Of a stretch of DNA of 64,000 nucleotides, positions 1 to 8,556 are shown in pieces. The number at the start of each line of letters is the position of its first letter. Within the stretch, counting starts at the first letter, position 1. The notes beneath the pieces were generated by a model, which had not been told where the DNA came from, did no database searches, and saw only the letters and a list, made by a program, of their open reading frames with translations. Source of the stretch: Streptomyces sp. NBC_01235 (GTDB lineage: Bacteria; Actinomycetota; Actinomycetes; Streptomycetales; Streptomycetaceae); assembly GCF_035989285.1 (NCBI RefSeq), contig NZ_CP108513.1, positions 4,712,001-4,776,000 on the forward strand, given 5' to 3'. The translations under genes were made by a program, and so were the position numbers.

Positions 1-171
1 GCCGGGCAGCCCGAGGTCCAGCACGACCAGGTCGACGCCGCCCTGCATTCCGGCGTCGAGCGCGGTGGGGCCGTCCTCACGCACCTCGACCTCGTACCCT
101 TCCCGGCGCAGGGCGCGGGCCAGGGGCTCCGAGATGGACGCGTCGTCCTCGGCGAGCAGTACACGGGTCAT
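1..171 (-). CDS. Two-component response regulator, N-terminal fragment (runs off left edge)
   Basis: Only the first 57 codons are present; the gene continues beyond position 1. The translation starts MTRVLLAEDD and contains VVLDLGLPG, the acidic pocket and phospho-acceptor Asp of a CheY-like receiver domain. This is the usual start of OmpR-family regulators, but the DNA-binding domain is outside the window, so the subfamily is inferred. The ATG start follows no strong Shine-Dalgarno. The gene is divergent from the peptide transporter at 692. A partner histidine kinase would be expected further left. Confidence 0.85.
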   Translation of the reverse strand, partial: MTRVLLAEDDASISEPLARALRREGYEVEVREDGPTALDAGMQGGVDLVVLDLGLPG

Positions 172-691
172 GAGCTGATGGTAGTCCGCGCGGGGCAGGC
201 GTCGAAGTGTGATCGCCCACGCTGTTTCTTACCTACGGACATGCCGGACAGGCGGGGTGCCGGGCGGCGGCCGCCGCACCGGTGATCTTGGTACGGACCT
301 GCAGTCGAGGGATGGCATCGTGGTACAGACCTTCGAATCACCGTTCATGGTTGCTTGATCACCTGTGATCCGTGTCTCAAGTCCTTCCATATCTGGCGTT
401 GTCCTGTCGTATGGTGAAAGAACGCCTGTAGTACGCAGGGACCTTTGGCGGTCGGCTTGACGCTGAGGGTCTCTTTTGTGTGCGGGCCGGTTCGCGCCGG
501 CCTGGCGAATGACCTGTGGCCGGGCCCCCGACTCGAGGGGCGTGGACCCCGGTGGTCGCCGTCCGCCGCTCCGAGACCCGGAGCGGCATGCCCCCGGGCG
601 TAGGGGTGGACGACGCGTCCGCCGGTGCCGGCCGCCCCCCACCGGGCGCGCACCGCCGACGTGCAGCGCGTCCCGAGCAGCAAGGAACGAC
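172..691. other. Divergent intergenic region, no supported gene
   Basis: This 520-bp gap separates the response regulator and the peptide transporter. Open frames cross it but show no credible protein similarity or ribosome binding site. It holds a perfect 14-bp dyad (357-370) and a -10-like TATGGT at 410-415. If that -10 is used, the transporter would have a leader of roughly 270 nt. I recognised no riboswitch class here. Confidence 0.5.
357..370. promoter_or_regulatory. Perfect palindrome GATCAC-CT-GTGATC, possible operator
   Basis: Six-base arms separated by two bases form a perfect inverted repeat upstream of a -10-like hexamer (410-415) in the divergent region. Position and symmetry suggest a repressor or activator site controlling one or both flanking genes. 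The cognate regulator is unknown. Confidence 0.4.
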
Positions 692-2188
692 ATGGCGTCC
701 AGCCTGACGAAGGACTCGGCCCGCCCGGGCACCCCCGGCTCCGGGAAAACCTTCTTCGGCCACCCCCGCGGACTGGCCACCCTCTTCATGACCGAGATGT
801 GGGAGCGCTTCTCCTACTACGGCATGAGGGCCCTGCTCCCGCTGTACCTGGTCGCTCCCGGCGGCCTGCACCTCAGCGCGGCGACCGCGACCGCGATCTA
901 CTCGGTCTACCTGTCCCTCGTGTACCTGCTCGCCCTGCCCGGCGGCTGGTTCGCGGACCGCGTGCTCGGCCCCCGCAAGACGGTCGCCGTCGCCGGCGCG
1001 ATCATCATGCTCGGCCACCTCACCCTCGCGCTGCCGAACGCCGGCACCTTCTACGCGGGCCTCGGTCTGGTCGCCATCGGTTCCGGCCTGCTCAAGGCCA
1101 ACATCTCGACGATGGTCGGCCACCTCTACGACGGCCCCGACGACCCGCGCCGTGACGGTGGCTTCACGCTCTTCTACATCGGCATCAACATGGGCGCGTT
1201 CGCCGCACCGCTGGTGATCGGCACCATCGGTGAGAACGTCAACTGGCACCTGGGCTTCGCGCTCGCCGCGCTCGGCATGGCGCTGGGCCTCGCCCAGTTC
1301 CTGCTCGGCAGCCGCCACCTCAGCTCCCGCTCGGACGTGGTCCCCACCCCGCTGTCCGCGCAGGAGAAGGCGGCCACGCTGCGGAAGGCCGCGCTCTGGG
1401 CCGCCGTCGCGATCGTCTTCTACGCCGTCGTCGGCGTCTCGGGCGTCTACACGCTGAACTGGCTGCTGGTCCCGATCACCGTCGCCGGCCTGGTCATCCC
1501 GGTCGTCGTCATCGCCCGCATGAAGCGGGACAAGGAACTGGACCGCGCCGAGCAGTCCAAGCTGACCGCGTACATCTGGTTCTTCGTCGCCGCGGCCGTG
1601 TTCTGGATGATCTACGACCAGGGCGGCTCCACGGTGTCCCTGTTCGCCGATTCCTCGGCGGACAACACCGTCTTCGGCTGGGAGTTCCCGGTCTCCTGGT
1701 ACCAGTCGGTCAACCCGGTCATGATCATGGCCCTGGCCCCGCTGTTCGCCTGGGCCTGGCTGGCGCTGGCCCGGCGCGGCAAGGAGCCGAGCACCGCGAC
1801 GAAGTTCGCGATGGGTCTGGTGCTGATCGGTGCGTCCTTCTTCCTCTTCCTGGCCCCGCTGTCGATCGCCGAGGGCGGTCACAAGGCGGCCGCGCTGTGG
1901 CTGGCGGCGATCTACTTCGTCCAGACCGTCGGTGAGCTGACCGTCTCCCCGGTCGGCCTGTCGGTCACCACGAAGATGGCTCCCGCGAAGTACGCCTCGC
2001 AGATGATGGGCGTCTGGTTCCTGGCCGTCACCGCCGGTGACGCCACGACCGGCCTGCTGTCCATCGCAGGCGTCGACCTCAACAAGACGGGCATCGTGGC
2101 CCTGGAGGCCGTGCTCGCCGTCATCGCCGGTGCGGCGGTGTGGATGTACCGCCGGAAGGTGAGGTCGCTGATGGGCGACGTCCACTGA
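692..2188 (+). CDS. POT/PTR2-family proton-dependent oligopeptide transporter
   Basis: The 498-residue protein has about 12-14 hydrophobic segments. It carries the POT-family ExxER motif in TM1 (EMWERFSYYGMR, about residues 35-46) and the family signature FYIGINMG near residue 165. POT proteins import di- and tripeptides with protons. The frame is open from 476, but the ATG at 692 follows AAGGAACGA and gives the canonical N terminus with FFGHPRGLATLF before TM1, so it was chosen. The gene stands alone and ends in a strong hairpin shared with the convergent surface-protein operon. Substrate specificity (di/tripeptide versus other) cannot be read from sequence. Confidence 0.92.
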   Translation: MASSLTKDSARPGTPGSGKTFFGHPRGLATLFMTEMWERFSYYGMRALLPLYLVAPGGLHLSAATATAIYSVYLSLVYLLALPGGWFADRVLGPRKTVAVAGAIIMLGHLTLALPNAGTFYAGLGLVAIGSGLLKANISTMVGHLYDGPDDPRRDGGFTLFYIGINMGAFAAPLVIGTIGENVNWHLGFALAALGMALGLAQFLLGSRHLSSRSDVVPTPLSAQEKAATLRKAALWAAVAIVFYAVVGVSGVYTLNWLLVPITVAGLVIPVVVIARMKRDKELDRAEQSKLTAYIWFFVAAAVFWMIYDQGGSTVSLFADSSADNTVFGWEFPVSWYQSVNPVMIMALAPLFAWAWLALARRGKEPSTATKFAMGLVLIGASFFLFLAPLSIAEGGHKAAALWLAAIYFVQTVGELTVSPVGLSVTTKMAPAKYASQMMGVWFLAVTAGDATTGLLSIAGVDLNKTGIVALEAVLAVIAGAAVWMYRRKVRSLMGDVH

Positions 2189-2207
2189 CGTCCGGCCACC
2201 GGCCCGG

Positions 2208-2247
2208 CCGGAGGGCCACCGCATCACCCGATGCGGTGGCCCTCCGG
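2208..2247. terminator. Strong bidirectional terminator-like hairpin
   Basis: A perfect 18-bp stem (2208-2225 with 2230-2247) and an ACCC loop lies between two convergent genes. There is no clear U-tract, as is common for Streptomyces terminators. Confidence 0.85.
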
Positions 2248-2328
2248 GCATTTTGGGGACACCTTTGGCAGGAGTGTGGGCGGTGGACATCGGCAAGCCG
2301 TGAACGGCCCACGGCAACCGTCACGGAC

Positions 2329-3669
2329 CTACCGCAGGCGCCGCCGTCCCGGCATGAACGTGAAGACCGCCCCGCCCAGCAGGATCGCAGTGCCCGCCAC
2401 CAGGCCCAGGGCCTTCAGGGTGCCGTGGTCGCCGGCGCCCGTTTCCGCGAGGCCGCCGCTGGTCGACGTACTGCCGCCCGAGGACGAGCCGCTGCCGCCG
2501 GACGCGCCGCTCGCCTGTTCCTCGGTGTTCAGGGTGAGGGAGACGGCCGTGCTGTCCGGGGTGCACGTGGTGGTCGTGCCCATGGCCTCGATCACCAGGA
2601 CGCCCGGGGAGAGCGTGGACTCGCCGGTCGCGCCGGGCTTGTAGGTGCCCTTGAGGTCCGGGATCTCGATCGGGGAGTTCTGCGGAATCGCCGAGGAGTT
2701 CAGCGGCCCCTCGACCTTCACCGTGCCCGAGTCCGAGCCGCCGAGCACGACCTGCATGGTCGGCTTCACCTTGCCGGCCGGGATGTCGATCGGGCTGTCC
2801 ATCACCGACTTCTTGAACTGCACGGTGAGGTCGTAACTCCCGCCGTTCTTCTTGGCGTTGATCTGGATCGGCGAGGTCGCCTTCTTCTGCCCGATGGGCG
2901 AGGCGCAGCTGTAGGGGATGTCGACGACCTTGCCGGTGAAGTCGGTCTGCCCGTCACCGCCGGTCGCGGAAGCCGACGGAGAGGTGCTGGGGGTGGTGGA
3001 CGCGCTCGACGACGGTGACTGGCTCTGGCTCTGCGAGGGGTCGGCAGACGTACTCGGCGAGGACGAGGACGAAGCCGAGCTCGAACTCCCCTCCCCCGCC
3101 GTCACCGTGATCGTCGCGGCCGGCTGGACGGTCTCCGTCGGCGCGCACTTGGTGTCCGTCCCCAACGCGTTGACGACGTACGCGTCCGGCGTCAGCGTCA
3201 CCTGCCCCGCCGCCGTCAGTTTCAGCGTGCCCTTCATGGCGGACAGCTTCATCGGGCTGCCCTTGGGGATCGCCGGGTTCTCGCGCAACCCCTGCATCGC
3301 GATGTCCGCGGTCTGCGCGCCGGCCGCCTTGAGGGTGCCGGACGGCTGGACCGAGTTCGCGGGCAGGTCGATGATGTCGGGGTTCTTGGACGCGGCCTGG
3401 GTGAAGTTCCAGACGATGTCGACGGTGTCGCCGACCTTCGCCGTGGCCGGTGCGGTGATGTCGACCTTGGTGGTGCCGGTGACGTCGGGCAGTCCGATGC
3501 CGGACGGCGGAATGCACTTGGTGGCGTAGGACACCTCGGCGGCCTGCGCCTGCCCGGCGGTCACGCCCAGCAGGACGGCAGCCCCGGTGAGCATGACGGC
3601 GACGCCGGCCGCCGCCGCTCGCTTCCGCGCGGGCGCACGGTCTGGTGGTGGTACGGCTCTCTCGCTCAA
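2329..3669 (-). CDS. Secreted surface protein with LAETG sorting signal and two related domains
   Basis: The 446-residue protein has an N-terminal signal peptide (hydrophobic core VAVMLTGAAVLLGV, likely cut after AQA). Two homologous beta-rich domains follow, about residues 45-190 and 245-385, each starting from a YxxxC...PIG/PSGIG pattern and ending VVNALGT or VIEAMGT with a Cys. A Ser-rich linker joins them. The C terminus has LAETG near residue 415, a hydrophobic stretch and RRR, matching the class E sortase signal of Streptomyces. The TTG start overlaps the previous stop by 4 bp and follows GGAAGGGAA. It is the last gene of a four-gene operon; the gene at 5634 encodes a single-domain relative. 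Function is unknown; cell-wall anchored adhesion or structure is an inference. Confidence 0.8.
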   Translation of the reverse strand: MSERAVPPPDRAPARKRAAAAGVAVMLTGAAVLLGVTAGQAQAAEVSYATKCIPPSGIGLPDVTGTTKVDITAPATAKVGDTVDIVWNFTQAASKNPDIIDLPANSVQPSGTLKAAGAQTADIAMQGLRENPAIPKGSPMKLSAMKGTLKLTAAGQVTLTPDAYVVNALGTDTKCAPTETVQPAATITVTAGEGSSSSASSSSSPSTSADPSQSQSQSPSSSASTTPSTSPSASATGGDGQTDFTGKVVDIPYSCASPIGQKKATSPIQINAKKNGGSYDLTVQFKKSVMDSPIDIPAGKVKPTMQVVLGGSDSGTVKVEGPLNSSAIPQNSPIEIPDLKGTYKPGATGESTLSPGVLVIEAMGTTTTCTPDSTAVSLTLNTEEQASGASGGSGSSSGGSTSTSGGLAETGAGDHGTLKALGLVAGTAILLGGAVFTFMPGRRRLR

Positions 3670-4802
3670 CTCGTTCCCTTCCCTCCGGGAATCGTGGGAG
3701 TCGTAGGACTCGTGGGAGTCGTGGGACTCGTGGGAGTCGTGGGACTCGTCCGTCGGTCTTCGTGCGGTGCGGAGAGCCGGCCCGCCGGGTCCGGACCGGA
3801 GTCCGGGGTGAACCACGGCAGGGTCGCGGTCGAGGGGGACGGCGCGGGTTCCGGGGCCGGGCCCGTCGTCCTGGTCGCATGCCATCGGATGCGCGACGGC
3901 CATCGGGTGCGTGCGGGGCGCCGGGCCGCGTGGCGCGGTCGTACCCGGTCCACCACCGCCATTCCGACGCGGAACACCGCCGCCGGCACCACCACGCAGA
4001 GCAGGATCCAGAACAGGGTCACGCCCCAGGGGCGGCCCACGCCCCACGGCTGCTCGGCGAGGACCTTCCCGCCGTACTTCAGGGAGACCGTGTAGTCGCC
4101 GTGGGCGCCGGCGGTGAGTTCGACGGGCAGTTCGACGCGGGCCTTCTCGCCGGGGTCGAGCGTGCCGCGCCACGCCCGCTCGTCCCACTGCGGGGCGAAC
4201 ACCCCGTGCGCGGTGCCGACCTGGAACACGGGGTTCTCGACGGGCGCGGTGCCGACGTTGCCGACGGTGAAGACCAGCGTGCGGGCGGGCGGCGCCCCGA
4301 ACCAGGTCAGCAGGGAGCCGGAGCCGTCGAGCCGGGTGTCGGTGAGCACGGAGAGTCGTCCGCCGGTCGTCTCGGCGGGCAGTGGTCGGACCGGGTGCCC
4401 GGCCACCTGGAACACCGCGTCGGCCTGCGCCTTCGTGCCGGTCGCGGTGGCCACGTGCACCACGCAGGGGCAGGGCACCGGCGGCTCGGCCACCGGCAGG
4501 GTCCGGCTGAAGCGGCCGTCGGCGCCCGTGGTGACGGCGCGGCCGTCGGCGTTGGCGCAGGAGTTGGTGCCGCCGACCACGCCCCGGGCCGGTGTCGCCT
4601 GCCCGCACACCAGCAGCATCAGCAGCGTGCGCGATCGCCAGCCGCTGCCGCTGACGGTGATCGAACCGCCGGTCCCCGCCTGGGACTCGGAGAGGGTGAC
4701 GGTCGGCCCGTCGGCCGCCACGGCGGTGCCGGCCAGGGGCAGCAGAAGCAGAAGCAGAAGCAGGGCCGACACCAGCGCCGTGATCCGCAGCTTGCCTCTC
4801 AC
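3666..4802 (-). CDS. Secreted/membrane protein of the surface-protein operon
   Basis: The 378-residue protein begins with a Leu-rich signal peptide (VSALLLLLLLLPLAG). An extracytoplasmic Ig-like beta region follows (TVTLSESQAG...GSITVSGSGW), then one C-terminal transmembrane segment (VTLFWILLCVVVPAAVF) and a basic, Pro/Thr-rich cytoplasmic tail ending in SPTTPT repeats. The GTG start lies one base after the preceding stop and follows GCTGAGG. The last four bases overlap the TTG start of the LAETG protein, indicating translational coupling. I do not recognise a named family. The topology suggests a membrane partner for the neighbouring surface proteins. Confidence 0.7.
   Translation of the reverse strand: MRGKLRITALVSALLLLLLLLPLAGTAVAADGPTVTLSESQAGTGGSITVSGSGWRSRTLLMLLVCGQATPARGVVGGTNSCANADGRAVTTGADGRFSRTLPVAEPPVPCPCVVHVATATGTKAQADAVFQVAGHPVRPLPAETTGGRLSVLTDTRLDGSGSLLTWFGAPPARTLVFTVGNVGTAPVENPVFQVGTAHGVFAPQWDERAWRGTLDPGEKARVELPVELTAGAHGDYTVSLKYGGKVLAEQPWGVGRPWGVTLFWILLCVVVPAAVFRVGMAVVDRVRPRHAARRPARTRWPSRIRWHATRTTGPAPEPAPSPSTATLPWFTPDSGPDPAGRLSAPHEDRRTSPTTPTSPTTPTSPTTPTIPGGKGTS
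3690..3751. repeat. Tandem GTGGGAGTCGTGGGACTC-type 18-bp repeats
   Basis: About three copies of an 18-bp unit encode the SPTTPT repeats at the C terminus of the membrane protein. Slippage is the likely origin. Confidence 0.8.
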
Positions 4803-4803
4803 C

Positions 4804-5604
4804 TCAGCACTCCCCCCGGACGGACTTCCGTCGTCGTACGAGCACGGCGGCCGCCGCGACCGACAGCGCGCCGGCCGCCGCGCCCGCCGCCGCGCCCCAC
4901 GGCACGAACCGCGCGGACGCCCTCCCGGTGGCCCGCGCCGCGCCGGGCGCGGTGACCGTCAGGCGGACGGTGACGGCGTCCAGGGCCGGCCGGCCGGGCC
5001 ACGGTTCGTCGAGGGCGAGGCGCCGGCCCGGGGGCAGCTGGACGGGCAGGGTGCGCGCGGGGCGGTCCAGGACGGCGCCGAGGACGCCGTCCGCGTGGAC
5101 GGCGAGCCGTGGGACGAGGGCCGTGGTGCCCCGGTTGACCAGCTCGTACGTGATGCGGTCGCCGCGCACGGCCACATGCTCGACGGTCAGCGCGGCCAGT
5201 TCGGGTCCGCCGACCCGGATCAGCAGCCGGACGCCGGCCTCCCGGCCGGTGGAGTCCCGTACGACGATCTCGCCGACGCGGTCGCCGGGCCGCGCGTCCG
5301 CCGGGACCGTCACCGTGAACGGCACCTCGGCGCGGGTGCGGGCGGGGATGCCGGGGGCCGCGTCGGCGAAGGCGACCCGCAGACCGGCGCCGGTGGCGCG
5401 CAGCCGAACGGTGAGCGGCTCCGCGCCCCGGTTGGTCACGGAGACCGTTTCCTGAAGCACCGCCCCGGGCACACCCTCCGCGTAGAAGGACGGCCGTCCC
5501 CCGCCGGAGGGCGCGACCGACCAACTGCCCGGCGTGGCGGCCGGGGTGGCGGCGAGCAGCAGCGGCAGGGTCAGCAGCAGGGCTCGGGCGGCGGCGTACG
5601 GCAT
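4804..5604 (-). CDS. Secreted protein with signal peptide and C-terminal membrane anchor
   Basis: The 266-residue protein has a signal peptide (ALLLTLPLLLAATPAAT), a middle of two beta-sandwich-like segments containing conserved turns such as VTVPADARPGDRVGEIVV, one hydrophobic C-terminal helix (AAGAAAGALSVAAAAVLV) and a basic tail RRRK. The layout resembles DUF916/WxL-interacting proteins, but that is only a pattern match. The ATG follows GGAG with 6-bp spacing. Stop and next start are one base apart, so it belongs to the 6329-to-2329 operon. It may present or stabilise the sortase-anchored proteins at the surface; this is inference. Confidence 0.7.
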   Translation of the reverse strand: MPYAAARALLLTLPLLLAATPAATPGSWSVAPSGGGRPSFYAEGVPGAVLQETVSVTNRGAEPLTVRLRATGAGLRVAFADAAPGIPARTRAEVPFTVTVPADARPGDRVGEIVVRDSTGREAGVRLLIRVGGPELAALTVEHVAVRGDRITYELVNRGTTALVPRLAVHADGVLGAVLDRPARTLPVQLPPGRRLALDEPWPGRPALDAVTVRLTVTAPGAARATGRASARFVPWGAAAGAAAGALSVAAAAVLVRRRKSVRGEC

Positions 5605-5633
5605 CGGCGGCTCCAGCACTCGTACGTGGGGGG

Positions 5634-6329
5634 TCAGCGGCGGGCGTGTGCCGTCCGGCCTCGCCGGGTCAGCCACAGGGCGCCCGCCGCGCCCGCGAGC
5701 AGCACCGTGCCGCCGAGGGTGCCGAGGGCGATCGCGGAGTCCTCGGGGCCGGTCTGCGGGAGCTGGCCGCCGCTGTCGCCGGAGTCGTCGGATCCGCCGT
5801 CGCTCGTCGCGCCGCCGCCCGGCGCCGTCACGTCGAGGGTGAGGGAGGGCCCGGGGCTGTTGCCGGGCGTGCACGTGGTGGTCGTGCCCATCGCCTTGAT
5901 GGTGAGCACGCCGGCCGTGAAGGTGACCTTGCCGGTCTTCTTCGGGGTGTACGTGCCGCTCAGGTCGCTGATCTTGATGGGGGTGTTCTCGGGGATCGCG
6001 GCCTGGTTGGCGGATCCGGTGACGTACAGGGTGCCCCCGTCGACGCCGCCCAGCTTGATCGTGGCGCTCGGCTTCATCGAGCCCGCGCCGAGTTCGATGG
6101 GGCTCGAGGAGACGCCCTTCTGCCAGGACATGGTGATCTTGTAGCCGCTGCCGCTCTTGACACCCTTGATGTCGATGGGCGATACGGCGCTCTTCACGCC
6201 GATGGGCGTATCGCAGGTGTAGTTGACGTTCACGACCTCGGCCACGGCCACCGGGGCGGCCATCCACACCGCCGAGCCGGCCAGGGCCGCGGCAGTCGCG
6301 AGCGCGGCGGTTCGCTTCCGGTTCGACAC
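5634..6329 (-). CDS. LPXTG-anchored surface protein, single-domain paralogue
   Basis: The 231-residue protein has a signal peptide (residues 1-30), one domain from VNYTCDTPIGVKSAV to KAMGTTTTCTPG, a Gly/Ser/Asp-rich linker, then LPQTG, a hydrophobic segment and RRGR. Its domain is clearly related to both domains of the 2329-3669 protein (shared PIG near the start and MGTTTTCTP at the end; two Cys probably form a disulfide). It is the first gene of the operon. The GTG start follows GAGGGGACGGG. Expected to be covalently attached to peptidoglycan by sortase; the role is unknown. Confidence 0.8.
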   Translation of the reverse strand: MSNRKRTAALATAAALAGSAVWMAAPVAVAEVVNVNYTCDTPIGVKSAVSPIDIKGVKSGSGYKITMSWQKGVSSSPIELGAGSMKPSATIKLGGVDGGTLYVTGSANQAAIPENTPIKISDLSGTYTPKKTGKVTFTAGVLTIKAMGTTTTCTPGNSPGPSLTLDVTAPGGGATSDGGSDDSGDSGGQLPQTGPEDSAIALGTLGGTVLLAGAAGALWLTRRGRTAHARR

Positions 6330-6461
6330 GGTCCCGTCCCCTCACTCCCACCGCCCCGCCCTTACTGACGAGGCATCAGATTGAGCCGTCAAGGTACGCC
6401 CGGGGCGATGAGGAGGGAAGAGAAGGTGCGCGCCGGAGTTGTGGGGATCCGGCGCGCGGAT

Positions 6462-8240
6462 TCAGTGGGTCTCGAGGACGTCCGGAGCCCCCCAGCGGCG
6501 CAGCACTTCGGGGACGACGACCGTCCCGTCGGGGCGCTGGTGCTGTTCCAGGAGGGCCGGGAGCAGGCGGCTGGTGGCCAGGCCCGAGGCGTTGAGGGTG
6601 TGCACGTACCTCGACTTCCCGCCGTCGGCCGGGCGGTACCTGATGCCGCCGCGCCGGGCCTGGTAGGCGCGGGCGTTCGACACCGAGCTGACCTCCGCGT
6701 AGGCCCCGAGGCTCGGCAGCCAGACCTCGACGTCGTACGTCTTCGCCTGGGCCGGGCTGGTGTCCCCGGCGGCGAGTTCGACGACACGGTGGTGGAGCCC
6801 GAGGCCGGCCACCAACTCCTCCGCGCGGGCGAGGAGTTCGAGCTGTGCGGCCTCCGAGTCCTCGGGCCGGACGTACTGCACCAGCTCGACCTTGTTGAAC
6901 TGGTGGCCGCGCAGCGTCCCGCGCTCGGCCGTGCGGTAGCCGCCGGCCTCCTTGCGGTAACAGGGCGTGTAGGCGACGTACTTGAGCGGCAGATCGCGCT
7001 CGGCGAGGGTCTCGCCGCGGTGCAGCGAGACCAGGGCGGTCTCGGCGGTGGGCAGCAGGAAGCGCTCGGGACGGCCGTCCGCGCCGCGTTCGGTGACGTA
7101 CACCTCGTCGGCGAACTTGGGGAACTGGCCCGCCGTGTACCCGGCTTCGTAGGTGAGCTGATGCGGCGGCAGCACGAACTCGTAACCGGCCCGGCGGTGC
7201 GTGTCGAGGAAGTGGTTGAGCAGCGCCCACTCCAGGGCGGCGCCCGCTCCCCGGTAGACCCAGTTGCCGCTCCCGGCGAGCCGCGCGCCCCGCTCGTAGT
7301 CCACGAGGCCCAGCTCCCGGGCGAGCCGGACATGGTCCCTGACCTCCGGGAAGGCCGCGAAGTCGGGCGGGGTGCCGACGGTCCGGACGACCTGGTTGCT
7401 CTCCTTGCCGCCGGCGGGGACGTCGTCGTCGGGGAGGTTGGGGAGGGCGTCGAGGAAGTCCTGGTGCCGGGCGGCGAGTCGGGCGAGGCCGGCTTCGGCG
7501 GCGGTGAGGCGGGCGGCGAGGTCCTGGGCCCGCGCCCGGAGGGCGGCCGTCCGTCCGGTGACCTGGTCGGCGGCCTGGTCGATGGCCTGTCCGGCGGCCT
7601 GGTCGGTGACCTGTCCGGCGGCCTGTCCGGCGGCCTGTCCGGCGGCCTGGTCGGTGACCTGGTCGGTGACCTGTCCGGCGGCCTGATCGGTGGTCTGTCC
7701 GGCGGCCTGGTCGATGGCCTGGTCGGTGACCTGTCCGGCGGCCTGTCCGGCGGCCTGTCCGGCGGCCTGGTCGGTGACCTGGTCGGTGACCTGTCCGGCG
7801 GCCTGGTCGGCGGCCTGGTCGGCGGCCTGGTCGGCGGCCTGGTCGGTGACCTGTCCGGTGGCCTGATCGGTGGTCTGTCCGGCGGCCTGGTCGGTGACCT
7901 GGTCGGCGGCCTGGTCGGTGACCTGTCCGGCGGCCTGATCGGTGGTCTGTCCGGCGGCCTGATCGGTGGTCTGTCCGGCGGCCTGATCGGTGGTCTGTCC
8001 GGCGGCCTGGTCGATGGCCTGGTCGGTTGTCCGTCCGGTGGCCTGGTCGGTGGCGCGGCGGGCGGCGATCGCCGCCGAGAGGCGCCTGCGTTCGCCGCGC
8101 AGCCGCTCCACCTCGGTGCGGGTCTCGCGGAAGTCGGCGTCCAGGGCGAGGAAGGCGGGGAGGTCGGCGTCCGCGCCCCGCTTGCGCAGGGCCTCGCGGA
8201 CGTGGTCGGGGTGCTGTCTGATGAGGGTGACGTCGAGCAT
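6462..8240 (-). CDS. serS: Seryl-tRNA synthetase with expanded repeat in the tRNA-binding arm
   Basis: A 592-residue class II seryl-tRNA synthetase; typical bacterial SerRS is about 425. The N terminus MLDVTLIRQHPD and the coiled-coil start (residues 1-63) are normal. About 167 residues of degenerate tetrapeptides (TDQA/AGQT/AGQV/ADQV) follow, then the return helix, LPNLPDDDVP, motif 2 (PCYRKEAGGYRT) and motif 3 (SRLLPALLEQHQ). The extra sequence sits exactly at the tip of the helical hairpin that contacts the long variable arm of tRNA-Ser. The ATG at 8240 follows CGGAG. Streptomyces normally has another housekeeping SerRS elsewhere, so this is probably a second, regulated copy. The T-box leader upstream supports control by uncharged tRNA-Ser. 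Confidence 0.93.
   Translation of the reverse strand: MLDVTLIRQHPDHVREALRKRGADADLPAFLALDADFRETRTEVERLRGERRRLSAAIAARRATDQATGRTTDQAIDQAAGQTTDQAAGQTTDQAAGQTTDQAAGQVTDQAADQVTDQAAGQTTDQATGQVTDQAADQAADQAADQAAGQVTDQVTDQAAGQAAGQAAGQVTDQAIDQAAGQTTDQAAGQVTDQVTDQAAGQAAGQAAGQVTDQAAGQAIDQAADQVTGRTAALRARAQDLAARLTAAEAGLARLAARHQDFLDALPNLPDDDVPAGGKESNQVVRTVGTPPDFAAFPEVRDHVRLARELGLVDYERGARLAGSGNWVYRGAGAALEWALLNHFLDTHRRAGYEFVLPPHQLTYEAGYTAGQFPKFADEVYVTERGADGRPERFLLPTAETALVSLHRGETLAERDLPLKYVAYTPCYRKEAGGYRTAERGTLRGHQFNKVELVQYVRPEDSEAAQLELLARAEELVAGLGLHHRVVELAAGDTSPAQAKTYDVEVWLPSLGAYAEVSSVSNARAYQARRGGIRYRPADGGKSRYVHTLNASGLATSRLLPALLEQHQRPDGTVVVPEVLRRWGAPDVLETH
7551..8051. repeat. About 500 bp of degenerate 12-bp tandem repeats inside serS
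   Basis: Plus-strand units alternate between CTGGTCGGTGAC-like and CTGTCCGGCGGC-like 12-mers, about 41 copies, all in frame with serS. Some blocks of several units recur (for example around 7600-7680 and 7720-7800), which indicates segmental slippage or unequal exchange. Periodicity is four residues, not the seven expected for a coiled coil. Confidence 0.95.
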
Positions 8241-8520
8241 GGTGCGCGCTCCGTCCGGTTCTGCCGGAGCGGCACGCACCGCCCCGGGGTGGGTCCCTCG
8301 GGGCGTGGGCGAGAGGGTGCTCGCGGTGCCACCACGCCTTCACCGCCGCCGGCCCAGCCGTACGACGGTCTCGTTCTGGCCCGGTGACGGGGGCCGGCCG
8401 GCGGGGCATTGCCTCCCCGCACTCGGGAGGGGATTCACCCTGGGGCACGAGGCCGCCTTCACACCTGGTGGCGGCTCTCTCGGCTCGCGGAACCCGGGCT
8501 ACTCGTCTCCGTCATCGCGT
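8241..8520 (-). ncRNA. T-box leader (tRNA-Ser sensing) of serS
   Basis: On the minus strand the leader has a stem I start GACGGAGACGAGTAG (about 8500-8513) with an AGTA loop-E strand, a distal loop region AGAGAGCCGCC...GGTGTGAA, and on the 3' side GTGAATCC, which places UCC (Ser) as specifier at 8431-8433. The T-box core GTGGTGGCACCGCG lies at 8322-8335. Its TGGC would pair with the GCCA end of tRNA-Ser, whose discriminator base is G. Just before the start codon a hairpin (8241-8280, arms GGTGCG/CGCACC) holds the Shine-Dalgarno in its 3' arm. That suggests translational control, as in other actinobacterial T-boxes. Structure was judged by eye. Confidence 0.85.
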
Positions 8521-8528
8521 TGCGCACG

Positions 8529-8556
8529 AGCGTAGGGAGCCGGGCCCGGCCGGCAA
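8529..8556 (-). promoter_or_regulatory. Promoter for serS T-box transcript
   Basis: TTGCCG (8551-8556), a 16-bp spacer and TACGCT (8529-8534) on the minus strand place the transcription start a few bases before T-box stem I. It lies inside the spacer after the anti-sigma gene. Confidence 0.6.

Noticed and set aside
377..2317. 646-codon minus-strand ORF
   Set aside because: Shadow of the POT transporter, lacks protein-like composition.
7551..8051. CRISPR-like or VNTR-like array
   Set aside because: Units are 12 bp, degenerate, in frame and without spacers; no cas genes nearby.
6381..8387. Long plus-strand Gly/Leu/Ser repeat ORF opposite serS
   Set aside because: It is the antisense reading of the 12-bp repeat tract; the minus strand encodes intact SerRS motifs.
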